A stretch of 64,000 bases of DNA, taken from SMAG-U1939 sp035763125. Its GTDB lineage: Bacteria; Chloroflexota; Ktedonobacteria; Ktedonobacterales; JADMIN01. Within the stretch, counting starts at the first letter, position 1, and each line of letters starts with the position of its first letter. The DNA is taken from NCBI GenBank assembly GCA_035763125.1, contig DASUBU010000034.1:1-64000 (forward strand). Reading direction: 5' to 3'. This document shows positions 34,316 through 42,889 of this stretch, one piece after another. A program made the position numbers and the translations under genes. Under the pieces are notes generated by a model that was not told the DNA's origin, did not search any database, and saw only the letters and a program-made list of their open reading frames with translations.

Positions 34316-37300
34316 ATGCAGAGCGACGACGCTGCGGAGACCTTTGCCGAGGTGCTGGCGGAGCTCATGAAGCAAGCTAAAATGTCGGCCGAGCAGCTTG
34401 CCGCGGAGTCCAGTCTCAGTGTTGACGCCATCAAGAGCTACGTGAGCACTACCACCAGGGCCAGGCACGGCCCTCAGGTCAAGAGCGTAAAGCTGCTGAG
34501 CGATGCTCTACAGCTATCCACTGAGCAGGCGCGGCGGCTTGAATTCGCGGCAAGCCAGGGGCGACGGCGGTCCAAGCGCAACACTTCACCGGACGTGGAT
34601 GCTGCCGCTGGTGATCCAATACAGCGGCCTCCTGCGGGCGCCCACGCACAGCCGCAGGTCGTGCCGGAGCTAGGGGGACGCATCCAGGCGGAGGTCGCCC
34701 AACGGCGGGCAGACAATCAGCAACACGGCGAGCGTGAAGACAATGGCCAGGCGAGGGGCAGCTCTGATGGGACTGAGAACAATCGCCGCAGTGCGCTTGG
34801 CTTCGCGCTGGTCGAGGACCTGCGAGTGGCATGCGCAGAGTCAGTGCGGCAGGCAATCGAATCCATCACCAAGTACGACGCGGGCCTGTTCGTCGCGCGT
34901 GCCGGCATTGACGAGGAGTTCGACCGGTTCCGCGCGGCGAAGGACCACTGGTTTCTGCTCCAGGGCGAGGCTGGCATCGGCAAGACCAACCAGGTCTGTC
35001 ATCTGGCATGGGAGACCGTTGCCCGGCGCAAAGCGCCTGCGCTGTTGTTCCAGGGCGCGACGCACATTCAGGGGCGGTTAGGACTGTGGAGCCTGGTCGC
35101 GGAGGAGCTTAAGGCCATTGGCGGGCGGCGTCTCGATCCAGGGGATGTGGTGGGCGAGTTAGATGCCTTCTTGCGGGCGGAGTCCAGCTCGCTGATCATC
35201 TTCCTGGACGCCATCAATGAGAACACGCACGTCGAGGATCTCAAAGAGAGTCTGCGCTACGCGGCGGGCGATGTCGAGGGTACGTGCATCAAGATCTGTG
35301 TGAGCTGCCGCGACGTGGACTGGCGCCTCTTTGAGAGCGTCAGCGCGCTGACTCGCCGCCTGTACCAGCCGGAGCTGACCGGCGGCCGCGCAGGCCGAGG
35401 CCTCTTCCTGGAGCACTTCACCGGCGACGAGCTTGCGCAGGCGTGGCGGTTGTACGCGGCCCACTATGGGCTGCGAGATGTTGGGGACGTACCGGTAGGG
35501 CTGGCGGACATCTGCCGGCATCCCATCATGCTGCAGTTCTTGTGCGAGGCATTCGAGGGCAAACGAGTTCCACACGGCATCCACCGCAAGGAGATCTTCG
35601 ATCGCTACTGGCAGGAGAAGCTGGTTGAGCGTCACGGACTGGAGACGGAAGCCGCGCTCGACAAGCTTGCTCGCGCGATGTTCGAGGTCCGCACGACACA
35701 GATGAGCGAGCTGGATGTGGTGGAGCTGATCGGTGGGCGCCACTACACAGATCTGCGCAGCGAGCGGGTCATCCTCTACTCCGCGCTCGATCCGATAGTA
35801 CAGCAGCACCAAGTGGGCTTTACGTACGACGCGTTCCAGGAGTACGCGACGGCTCGGCATTTGTGGCGCAAGTGGGGATGGGTGAGCGGGGCCGCGGACA
35901 TCAGGGGCGATCTGGCGGGCCTTCTTCCTATAGCCGAGGACTATCGCGCCACACAGGGCATCCTGCTCTATCTGCTGCTCTTTCTTGAAGATGTGCCGAA
36001 AGCAAGAAGCGATGCGCGCGGCGTCATCCAGCGCCTTGCCAGCGACGAGGACCGCTGGAAGATCTTCGTCTGCGACTTCTTGACCAAGCTCAATAGCCAG
36101 CAGATCGTCGAGGAGTTCGTCCCGCTGCTCGTCTCGTTGACACGCGATGCGCACTTCACCGTGCGTTGGGCAGCGGCGAGCGCGCTGGGCATTCTCGCGC
36201 AGAGCGGCAGTGCCGCCGCGCTGGACGAGCTCGAGGCGATGGTGGAGAGTACCGACTGGATGGCGCGTGAGGCGGCGGCTAGCGCGGCCAGCCACCTGCA
36301 CCGCGATTTCTCCGTCGCGGCTTCCATGCTGGAACGACTCGCCGACGACATTAGCTGGCGTGTCCGGCGGGCGGTCGGGTCCTCGCTGGATAACCTCTGC
36401 CGGACGGCGAGGGCCGACGCCCTCGACCTGATGCAACGGTGGGTCGCGCGTGCTGACCGCTGGCGCTTGCGGCGGGCCGTGGCACAGGCGAAATACGGCA
36501 TGCAGCTCGTGCCGCGGGGCGCTATCGCCATGCTCGCGCGTCTGGCCGCAGATGATTCGGCGGATATCCGCTGGCGCGCTGTCAGTGATCTGGTGGCGAT
36601 GTTGCGCCATGCCGAGGTGACGTCGCGAGCCTTCGAGCTGCTGCAGCATCTGGCGGCTGACGACGACCTATTTGTCCGGCGGCACGTCGCCTTCTGGCTG
36701 CGCGACATCTTCAAAGCCGCTGGCGAGGAATGCGCCCCGCTACTGCGGAAGCTCGCGACGGATATGGCTGGCCCCGATGCCTACAAGGTGCGCGGTGAGA
36801 CCGCTCGTACGCTCGGCACGATGCCGGATCATCCGGTGGTGCGGAAGTTCATCCTCCTGCTGAGCGACGATGACCACCCCGAGGTGGCGTTCGCCGCACA
36901 GTACTCCGGCGCCGCGCTCGGTCTACCCGGCCCCACGTTAGCCGATCTGCGCAACGCACCGGAGGAGCGTGTACAACTGCTGGCGTTGCGCGAAGAGCTG
37001 GCCCGCTCCAGCCGCGAGATGAAGAAGCCAGACGGCGCGCCCGATATCTACAGCACCTGGAAGCACGATCGCTATGAGTTCATTCGCGAGGTGTTGACCA
37101 ACGGCCTGCAGGAGCTGGACACACCCGAGCGATTCGAGGCGTTCTTCGAGCTGCTGCGCCAAGATGAGGACGAAGGCATCCGCTGGGCGGTCTCGAGTCT
37201 GCTGCCGGATGCCCTCCGGCTCGATGCAGCGGCGAAGGTGCGTTTCCTCCTGGATTTGGCCTGCGACCGGCACTACTGGACGCGCCGTGAGAGCATGTCT

Positions 37301-37546
37301 TCACTGGGCAAGCTCGTGCGAGCCGGCGCGATCACCCACGTTGGCGCGATCGGCGCGACCGTTGTGCAGGCGACCGCCGACGACGATCCTGAGGTGCGCT
37401 ACGCCGCGCTGGAATGTATCGAGGCGATGCAGGCGGCAGGCATGGAGGCGCCGATGCAGGCCGTTTCAGAGCTTTGCGCATACCAAGACCGCCAGGTGGC
37501 CGAGTACGCGCGGCGGCTCGGCACCGCGCGCGGGCTGTCGTCGTAG
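34316..37546 (+). CDS. HTH-STAND NTPase-HEAT repeat protein
   Basis: 1076-aa cytoplasmic protein. Residues 10-80 look like a helix-turn-helix domain of the XRE type (MSAEQLAAESSLSVDAIKSY). A disordered Gln/Arg-rich linker (85-160) follows. The NACHT/STAND NTPase domain has Walker A GEAGIGKTN at 217-225, Walker B LIIFLDAIN at 293-301 and a sensor-like ICVSCRD near 327-333. A winged-helix-like region follows, then HEAT-type repeats from about 590 to 1070 (e.g. VRWAAASALGILA, VRRAVGSSLDNL, IRWAVSSLLPDAL). STAND proteins act as ligand-triggered switches in transcription control or in defence. There is no nuclease, TIR or other effector, so a transcriptional switch is the simpler reading. GAGGGG precedes the ATG at 34316. 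Confidence 0.85.
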   Translation: MQSDDAAETFAEVLAELMKQAKMSAEQLAAESSLSVDAIKSYVSTTTRARHGPQVKSVKLLSDALQLSTEQARRLEFAASQGRRRSKRNTSPDVDAAAGDPIQRPPAGAHAQPQVVPELGGRIQAEVAQRRADNQQHGEREDNGQARGSSDGTENNRRSALGFALVEDLRVACAESVRQAIESITKYDAGLFVARAGIDEEFDRFRAAKDHWFLLQGEAGIGKTNQVCHLAWETVARRKAPALLFQGATHIQGRLGLWSLVAEELKAIGGRRLDPGDVVGELDAFLRAESSSLIIFLDAINENTHVEDLKESLRYAAGDVEGTCIKICVSCRDVDWRLFESVSALTRRLYQPELTGGRAGRGLFLEHFTGDELAQAWRLYAAHYGLRDVGDVPVGLADICRHPIMLQFLCEAFEGKRVPHGIHRKEIFDRYWQEKLVERHGLETEAALDKLARAMFEVRTTQMSELDVVELIGGRHYTDLRSERVILYSALDPIVQQHQVGFTYDAFQEYATARHLWRKWGWVSGAADIRGDLAGLLPIAEDYRATQGILLYLLLFLEDVPKARSDARGVIQRLASDEDRWKIFVCDFLTKLNSQQIVEEFVPLLVSLTRDAHFTVRWAAASALGILAQSGSAAALDELEAMVESTDWMAREAAASAASHLHRDFSVAASMLERLADDISWRVRRAVGSSLDNLCRTARADALDLMQRWVARADRWRLRRAVAQAKYGMQLVPRGAIAMLARLAADDSADIRWRAVSDLVAMLRHAEVTSRAFELLQHLAADDDLFVRRHVAFWLRDIFKAAGEECAPLLRKLATDMAGPDAYKVRGETARTLGTMPDHPVVRKFILLLSDDDHPEVAFAAQYSGAALGLPGPTLADLRNAPEERVQLLALREELARSSREMKKPDGAPDIYSTWKHDRYEFIREVLTNGLQELDTPERFEAFFELLRQDEDEGIRWAVSSLLPDALRLDAAAKVRFLLDLACDRHYWTRRESMSSLGKLVRAGAITHVGAIGATVVQATADDDPEVRYAALECIEAMQAAGMEAPMQAVSELCAYQDRQVAEYARRLGTARGLSS

Positions 37547-37683
37547 ACGCGGCACTGGTCGCGGCATCGCTGCTTGTAACGTTCGCTATCGCCGTGCGCC
37601 ACTGTGCTGAATGTCGCGCATCGGCGCCTGGTGCCAGTCGCCACAAAGTCCCATCCCAAGCCACTTCTGAGGGTGCCGCCAGA

Positions 37684-37712
37684 TTGACGGGGTTAACCGC
37701 ACGTGGTACATT
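37684..37712 (+). promoter_or_regulatory. Promoter of the nuoA-N operon
   Basis: TTGACG at 37684-37689, 17-nt spacer and TACATT at 37707-37712, with TGG directly before the -10 (extended -10). Start near 37719, leader about 76 nt to nuoA. Confidence 0.7.
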
Positions 37713-37794
37713 ATCCTTTGGTGCGCTGCGCGCTGGAGCGCTGCGGCGGTGCGCATGCGAGACATGCGCGCGCGACGCTGGGAGGAGACGTGAC

Positions 37795-38151
37795 GTGCTG
37801 GCCGACGAGATTCCCGTCCTGATTTTGATGGGGCTGGCGCTCGCGTTCACCGCGCTGGCGCTGTTCGTGCCGTTCGTCTTCGGGCCGAAGAAGCCGACGC
37901 CGGAGAAGCTCGCGCCCTATGAGTGTGGCATCGAGGAGATCGAGCCGCCGCGGCAGCGCTTCCCGGTCAAGTACCTCGTCACCGGCATGCTGTTCATCAT
38001 CTTCGACGTTGAGGCCGCCTCCCTGATCCCGCTGGCGATCCTGATGAAGAGCCTGCGGATGACCGGTTTCGTCGAGCTGGTAGTCTTCGCCGTGGTGCTG
38101 GCCGTGCCCTTCCTCTACGTCTGGCGCAAAGGGGCCTTTTCATGGGAATAG
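37795..38151 (+). CDS. nuoA: NADH-quinone oxidoreductase subunit A
   Basis: 118-aa membrane subunit of complex I with three helices. KLAPYECGIEE carries the conserved loop with Cys and acidic residues seen in NuoA/ND3, and YLVTGMLFIIFDVEAA is the signature second helix. A GTG start at 37795 follows GGAGGAG; the longer open frame from 37414 overlaps the STAND gene and is not family sequence. The stop overlaps nuoB by 10 nt. Confidence 0.95.
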   Translation: MLADEIPVLILMGLALAFTALALFVPFVFGPKKPTPEKLAPYECGIEEIEPPRQRFPVKYLVTGMLFIIFDVEAASLIPLAILMKSLRMTGFVELVVFAVVLAVPFLYVWRKGAFSWE

Positions 38152-38792
38152 ACGTCAACCCGATCGCCGTAGGGGCGTCCGGTGGACGCCCGGCGGACGC
38201 CGAGGAGCGGCGGCCGAATCCGTGGGCGCCGGTGCAATATGTCTCGAATACGCAGACACCGCGCGGTGTGCGCCTGCCTGAGCGGCCAGAGGGCTTCGGT
38301 ATCCTGCTGGCCCAGGTCAACAAGGCGCTGGACTGGAGCCGCAGCTCATCGCTGTGGCCGGCGACCTTCGGCCTGGCCTGCTGCGCGATTGAGATGATGT
38401 CGGCGAGCGCGTCGCGCTGGGATATCGCGCGCTTTGGCGCCGAGGTCTTCCGCGCTAGCCCGCGCCAGGCCGACCTGATGATTGTCGCGGGGCGGCTCAG
38501 CGTGAAGATGGCGCCTGTCCTGCGCCGCATCTATGATCAGATGCCCGAGCCTAAGTGGGTCATCTCAATGGGCGCCTGTGCCTCGTGCGGCGGCGTGTTC
38601 AACAACTACGCCATTGTGCAGGGCGTGGATAAGGTTGTCCCGGTAGACATCTACGTCCCCGGCTGCCCGCCGACGCCCGACATGCTGCTCTACGGCCTCA
38701 ACCAGCTCCAGGAGAAGATTCGCAAGCGCATCCCGCCGCCGCCCGACCCGCTGCAATTCACCACAGACAAATTCCTGGGCAGCGAGGACTAG
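38142..38792 (+). CDS. nuoB: NADH-quinone oxidoreductase subunit B (N2 cluster)
   Basis: 216-aa subunit that holds the terminal [4Fe-4S] cluster N2. The ligands are in GLACCAIEMM, MGACASCGG and VPGCPPTP. The conserved domain begins near residue 42; the preceding N-terminus includes VGASGGRPADA, which is encoded by a GTAGGGG palindromic repeat (38169-38191) inserted in frame. It overlaps nuoA by 10 nt, so translation is coupled. Everything after the N-terminus is of ordinary length and sequence. Confidence 0.96.
   Translation: MGIDVNPIAVGASGGRPADAEERRPNPWAPVQYVSNTQTPRGVRLPERPEGFGILLAQVNKALDWSRSSSLWPATFGLACCAIEMMSASASRWDIARFGAEVFRASPRQADLMIVAGRLSVKMAPVLRRIYDQMPEPKWVISMGACASCGGVFNNYAIVQGVDKVVPVDIYVPGCPPTPDMLLYGLNQLQEKIRKRIPPPPDPLQFTTDKFLGSED
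38169..38191 (+). repeat. GTAGGGG palindromic repeat, copy 2 (inside nuoB)
   Basis: GTAGGGGCGTCC, a GGT loop, then GGACGCCC: GGGCGTCC and GGACGCCC are perfect inverted arms. It matches copy 3 in nuoD at 20 of 23 bases in the same reading frame, and copy 7 (61182-61204) at 20 of 23. Confidence 0.8.
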
Positions 38793-38828
38793 GCAGAGCA
38801 GGAGCAGGAGCTAGGGGGGAGCGCGCAG

Positions 38829-39548
38829 ATGGCCGACGAACAGCGGCAGACCAGCGGACAGGGCGCCGCGCCCGCGCCGGACTTCCCGCTCAACCCACTC
38901 GCGGAGGCGACCGTCACTGTGCTGCGCGAGCGCCTGGGCGACGCCGTGCTCGACGTGGCCGAGCATCGCGGCGAGACGACGGTTGTGCTGGCGCCGGAGC
39001 GCATCGCCGAGGCCTGCGAACTGCTGCGCGACGCCGACGGCCTGCGCTACAACTTCCTGGCCGACGTGACGGCGGTGGACTGGCCGACGCGCGAGCCGCG
39101 CTTCGACGTGGTCTACCACCTGCTCTCGCTGGAGACGCGTGCGGTGGTCCGGCTGAAGGTCCAGGTCGGCGCCCCGGCCGACGCGGGCGACCCAACCGTC
39201 ATGCCGGAGGTGCCGAGCGTGACGGGCGTCTGGCCGGCGGCGGACTTCTTCGAGCGCGAGGTGTTCGACCTGTTCGGCATCCGCTTCGCCGGTCACCCCA
39301 ACCTGACGCGCATCCTGATGCCGCAAGATTGGGTGGGCCACCCGCTGCGCAAGGACTACCCCATCACCGGCATCCTGCTGCCGGAGCCGCACTGGGGCGG
39401 CCAGGTGCCCTACGACGCGCCGCTGCCGCCGGGGATCGGGGAACAAACGCTGCGCACCACCGACGGCAGCGAGCAGCCGCCCGTCGCGCCGCGCGGTGGG
39501 CCTCGTGGCGGCGACCAGGCGGCGGGCGATCCCTACAGCGACCAGTAA
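38829..39548 (+). CDS. nuoC: NADH-quinone oxidoreductase subunit C
   Basis: 239-aa peripheral subunit of the hydrophilic arm. The family signature is EREVFDLFGIRFAGHPNLTRILMP followed by GHPLRKDYP. A Gln/Pro-rich N-terminus of about 25 residues and a Gly/Pro-rich C-terminal tail of about 40 residues are extra. Separate from nuoD, not fused. Confidence 0.95.
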   Translation: MADEQRQTSGQGAAPAPDFPLNPLAEATVTVLRERLGDAVLDVAEHRGETTVVLAPERIAEACELLRDADGLRYNFLADVTAVDWPTREPRFDVVYHLLSLETRAVVRLKVQVGAPADAGDPTVMPEVPSVTGVWPAADFFEREVFDLFGIRFAGHPNLTRILMPQDWVGHPLRKDYPITGILLPEPHWGGQVPYDAPLPPGIGEQTLRTTDGSEQPPVAPRGGPRGGDQAAGDPYSDQ

Positions 39549-39591
39549 TCCAGAACAGATAGAACCCGGACGAAAAGATCGAGGCGAGCCG

Positions 39592-40854
39592 ATGCAGACC
39601 GACGTAGGGGCGCCAGGTGGACGTCCATCCGACGAGCGCGCCACCGCGCTGAGCGTGGACGAGAGCACGCCGCTGGATGGGAGTGTGCGCCGCGACACCA
39701 TGACCATCAACATGGGGCCGCAGCATCCGTCCACCCACGGCGTGCTGCGCATGATCCTCACGCTCGACGGCGAGACGATCGTGCGCGCCCAGCCCGACAT
39801 CGGCTACCTGCACACCGGCATCGAGAAGACCGCCGAGGGCAAGAGCTACTTCAAGTCGCTGGTGCTGACCGACCGCATGGACTATCTTGCCCCGCTCAAC
39901 AATAACCTGGGCTACTCGTTGGCCGTCGAGAAGCTGCTGGGCATCGAGGTGCCCGAGCGCGCGCTCTACGGGCGTGTGATCCTGGCCGAGCTGCAGCGCA
40001 TTGCCAGCCACCTCGTCTGGCTGGGCTCCAGCGCGCTGGACCTGGGCGCGCAGAGCGTCTTCCTGTACTGCTTCCGCGAGCGCGAGATTATCCTCGACAT
40101 CTTCGAGCTGTGCTCCGGCGTGCGCATGATGACGAGCTACATCATGCCCGGCGGCTTGCAGGCGGACCTGCCGGAGGGCTTCGAGCGCGCTGTGCGCGAG
40201 TTCCTGGCGCTTTTCCCCTCCCGGCTGCGCGAGTACCACGATCTGCTGACCAACAACCGGCTCTGGATTGACCGCACCAAGGGCATCTGCCTCCTCTCGG
40301 CGGCCGACGCCATCAAGTTCGGCTGCACGGGCGCTGTTCTGCGCGGCAGCGGCGTAGCCTACGACGTACGCAAGTTCTTCCCCTACTGCGGCTACGAGCG
40401 CTTCGAGTTCGACATCCCAGTCGGCTCCAACGGCGACGTCTACGACCGCTATCTCGTCCGCATGCTGGAGATGGACCAGAGCTTGCGCATCGTCCAGCAG
40501 GCGCTCGACGGCCTGCCCGGCGGGGCCTGGCAGGTGGATGACCCCAAGATCGTCGCGCCGCCCAAGTATATGGTCTCATCGAACATGGAGTCGCTGATCC
40601 ACCACTTTAAGCTCTACACCGAAGGCTATCGGCCGCCGCTGGGCGAGGTCTACGTGCGCACCGAGTCGCCCAAGGGCGAACTGGGCTTCTACATGGTGAG
40701 CGACGGCAGCGCCAAGCCCTATCGCATGCACGTGCGCGCGCCCTCATTCGCCAACTTGCAGGCGCTGCCGACGATGATCGAAGGCGCCTTCGTGGCGGAC
40801 GTGGTGGCGGCGATTGGCAGCATTGACATCGTGCTCGGAGAGGTAGACCGCTGA
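39592..40854 (+). CDS. nuoD: NADH-quinone oxidoreductase subunit D
   Basis: 420-aa 49-kDa-type subunit that lines the quinone site with NuoB. The domain starts at TINMGPQHPSTHGVLR (about residue 38) and contains GYLHTGIEK, LTDRMDYL and the C-terminal GEVDR. The first 35 residues are a variable extension including VGAPGGRPSDE, encoded by a GTAGGGG repeat that gives almost the same peptide as in NuoB. The ATG at 39592 has GAGGCGAG upstream. The stop overlaps the nuoE start by one base (TGATG). Confidence 0.96.
   Translation: MQTDVGAPGGRPSDERATALSVDESTPLDGSVRRDTMTINMGPQHPSTHGVLRMILTLDGETIVRAQPDIGYLHTGIEKTAEGKSYFKSLVLTDRMDYLAPLNNNLGYSLAVEKLLGIEVPERALYGRVILAELQRIASHLVWLGSSALDLGAQSVFLYCFREREIILDIFELCSGVRMMTSYIMPGGLQADLPEGFERAVREFLALFPSRLREYHDLLTNNRLWIDRTKGICLLSAADAIKFGCTGAVLRGSGVAYDVRKFFPYCGYERFEFDIPVGSNGDVYDRYLVRMLEMDQSLRIVQQALDGLPGGAWQVDDPKIVAPPKYMVSSNMESLIHHFKLYTEGYRPPLGEVYVRTESPKGELGFYMVSDGSAKPYRMHVRAPSFANLQALPTMIEGAFVADVVAAIGSIDIVLGEVDR
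39604..39626 (+). repeat. GTAGGGG palindromic repeat, copy 3 (inside nuoD)
   Basis: GTAGGGGCGCCAGG followed by TGGACGTCC. 20 of 23 bases match copy 2. Located four codons after the nuoD start and read in the same frame as copy 2 in nuoB. Confidence 0.75.
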
Positions 40855-41459
40855 TGATCTCGGACGACGTCAAGCAGCAGATGCGCGAGATTTGTGCGCG
40901 CTATCCCGAGCCGCGCTCCGGCACGCTCCTCTGCCTGCACCTGGCCCAGGAGCAGGAGGGCTACATCACACCGGAAGGGATCGCCGCGGTCGCCGAGGTC
41001 ACCGGCAGCAAGCGCGACGAGATCGAGTCCGTCGTCACCTTCTACTCGATGTACTTTCGCGAGCCGCCTGGCCGTTACGTCGTCAACGTCTGCACCAGCA
41101 TCTCGTGCTACCTCGGCGGCTGCGACCATTTGCTGGCGCACCTGGAGGAGCGGCTGGCCGTCAGGCGTGGCGAGACGCGCGCCGACGGACGCTATACCCT
41201 GCGTGGCGTGGAGTGCCTGGCTGCCTGCGGCATGGCGCCAGTGCTCCAGGTGAACGGCGAGTTTGTCGAGCGTGTGACGACGGAGTCGGCGGACGCGCTG
41301 GTAGACCGGCTCGAACGCGGCGAGACGGTGGCGAGCGCTCCCGGCGCGTGGAATGTGCTGGCGGATGGGCGTCCGCAAGACACCCCTACGGTGAGCGGCG
41401 CGAGCGTCGCGGAGGACGCCGCCGGCTCCGGCAGACAACAAGGCGAAAAGGCCCGCTGA
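40854..41459 (+). CDS. nuoE: NADH-quinone oxidoreductase subunit E
   Basis: 201-aa thioredoxin-fold subunit with a [2Fe-2S] cluster (N1a). Ligands are in CTSISC and CLAACG. A normal NuoE ends near residue 160; here an extra tail of about 40 residues follows and includes GRPQDTPTV, encoded by a GTAGGGG repeat in reverse orientation (41367-41389). The start overlaps the nuoD stop by one base. Confidence 0.95.
   Translation: MISDDVKQQMREICARYPEPRSGTLLCLHLAQEQEGYITPEGIAAVAEVTGSKRDEIESVVTFYSMYFREPPGRYVVNVCTSISCYLGGCDHLLAHLEERLAVRRGETRADGRYTLRGVECLAACGMAPVLQVNGEFVERVTTESADALVDRLERGETVASAPGAWNVLADGRPQDTPTVSGASVAEDAAGSGRQQGEKAR
41367..41389 (-). repeat. GTAGGGG palindromic repeat, copy 4 (inside nuoE)
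   Basis: On the minus strand: GTAGGGGTGTCTTGC then GGACGCCC. It matches the copy in rsmA (61600-61622) at 21 of 23 bases. Lies in the C-terminal tail of nuoE. Confidence 0.8.
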
Positions 41460-41460
41460 T

Positions 41461-42810
41461 ATGGCAGAGACAATAGATACCGTCGCCCACGACGAGCAGC
41501 AGCTCCCCCTAGGGCCGTCCCCCAAGTTCGTGACGGCCAACATTGATGTGCCCGGCATTGATCGCCTGGAGGTCTATCGCGACCACGGCGGCTACCAAGC
41601 GCTGGAAAAGGCGCTGAAGGGCTATCAGCCGGAGCAGCTAGTGGATGCGGTCAAGAAGTCCGGCCTGCGCGGGCGCGGTGGCGCGGGCTTCCCCACCGGC
41701 ATGAAGTGGAGCTTCCTGGCGAAGAATACCGGCAAGCCGAGCTATCTGATCGTCAACTGCGACGAGAGCGAGCCGGGCACCTTCAAAGACCGCATGCTGA
41801 TGGAGCTGCTGCCGCACGAGATCGTCGAGGGCACGATCATCGCATCATACGCCAACGGTGTACATCACGCCTTCATCTACGTGCGCGGTGAGCTGGCGTA
41901 CTCCGGCGTGCAGATGGAGCGCGCCGTCGAGGAGGCGCGTGCGGCCGGCTACATCGGCCAGAACCTCCTTGGCAGCGGCTTCGACCTGGAGATTACCGTC
42001 GCGCGTGGGGCCGGGGCCTACATCTGCGGCGAGGAGAGCGCGCTGATGGAGTCGTTGGAGGGCAAGCGGGGCTATCCACGGCTCAAGCCGCCCTTCCCGG
42101 CAGTGGTCGGCCTCTACGGCGGCCCGACGGTCATCAACAACGCCGAGACTATCGCCACCATCCCGGCCATCGTGCGCTACGGCGCGGACGTCTACGCGGC
42201 GTACGGCACCGAGAAGAGCAAGGGCACGCGCGTCTATTGCCTCAGCGGTCACGTTAACCGCCCCGGCAACTACGAGCTGCCGCTGGGCACGCCGCTGCGC
42301 ACGCTGATCGAGGACTACGGTGGGGGCATGCGCGGCGGCAAGGCGCTCAAAGCGATCATCCCAGGTGGCTCGTCGGTGCCGTTCCTGCTGCCGGACCAGC
42401 TCGACACTCCGCTGGACTTCGAGGGCATTGCCGCGGCCGGCTCGATGCTCGGCTCCGGCGGCGTGATCGTCTTCGACGAGGACACCTGCATCGTCGGCGC
42501 CGTCGCCCGCATGTCCGAGTTCTATCGCGACGAGTCGTGCGGCAAGTGCACGCCTTGCCGCGAGGGCACCTTCTGGCTGGTGCAATTGCTGGAGCGACTG
42601 GAGCATGGCGAGGGCAAGGCCTCCGACATCGAGCTGCTCAACGATATCTGCGACAACATCGCCGGCAAGGTGTTCTGCCCGCTGGGCGATGCCGCCACCA
42701 TGAGCATCACCAGCAGCATCCGGCTCTTCCGCGACGAATATCTGCATCACGTGCGGACCGGCGGCTGCCTCGTCGGCCCTGGCGCGCGGCGCGTCGCCGT
42801 CGCCACGTAG
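41461..42810 (+). CDS. nuoF: NADH-quinone oxidoreductase subunit F (NADH/FMN)
   Basis: 449-aa NADH-oxidising subunit. GRGGAGFPTGMKW and the GAGAYICGEE segment form the NADH and FMN sites. The N3 [4Fe-4S] ligands are in ESCGKCTPCREG plus a later Cys in NIAGKVFCPLG. Starts two bases after the nuoE stop. Confidence 0.97.
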   Translation: MAETIDTVAHDEQQLPLGPSPKFVTANIDVPGIDRLEVYRDHGGYQALEKALKGYQPEQLVDAVKKSGLRGRGGAGFPTGMKWSFLAKNTGKPSYLIVNCDESEPGTFKDRMLMELLPHEIVEGTIIASYANGVHHAFIYVRGELAYSGVQMERAVEEARAAGYIGQNLLGSGFDLEITVARGAGAYICGEESALMESLEGKRGYPRLKPPFPAVVGLYGGPTVINNAETIATIPAIVRYGADVYAAYGTEKSKGTRVYCLSGHVNRPGNYELPLGTPLRTLIEDYGGGMRGGKALKAIIPGGSSVPFLLPDQLDTPLDFEGIAAAGSMLGSGGVIVFDEDTCIVGAVARMSEFYRDESCGKCTPCREGTFWLVQLLERLEHGEGKASDIELLNDICDNIAGKVFCPLGDAATMSITSSIRLFRDEYLHHVRTGGCLVGPGARRVAVAT

Positions 42811-42889
42811 GCGGCCCTGCGCATACGGCCTGGCGCAGCGCACAGGCCTATCTGGAAGCGGCTCACGCCCTGGAAGAAGATAGAGAGCC

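Noticed and set aside
34316..37546. Calling the STAND protein an Avs antiviral effector
   Set aside because: There is no nuclease, TIR, protease or TM effector domain; the N-terminus looks like an HTH. Defence is left as an alternative only.
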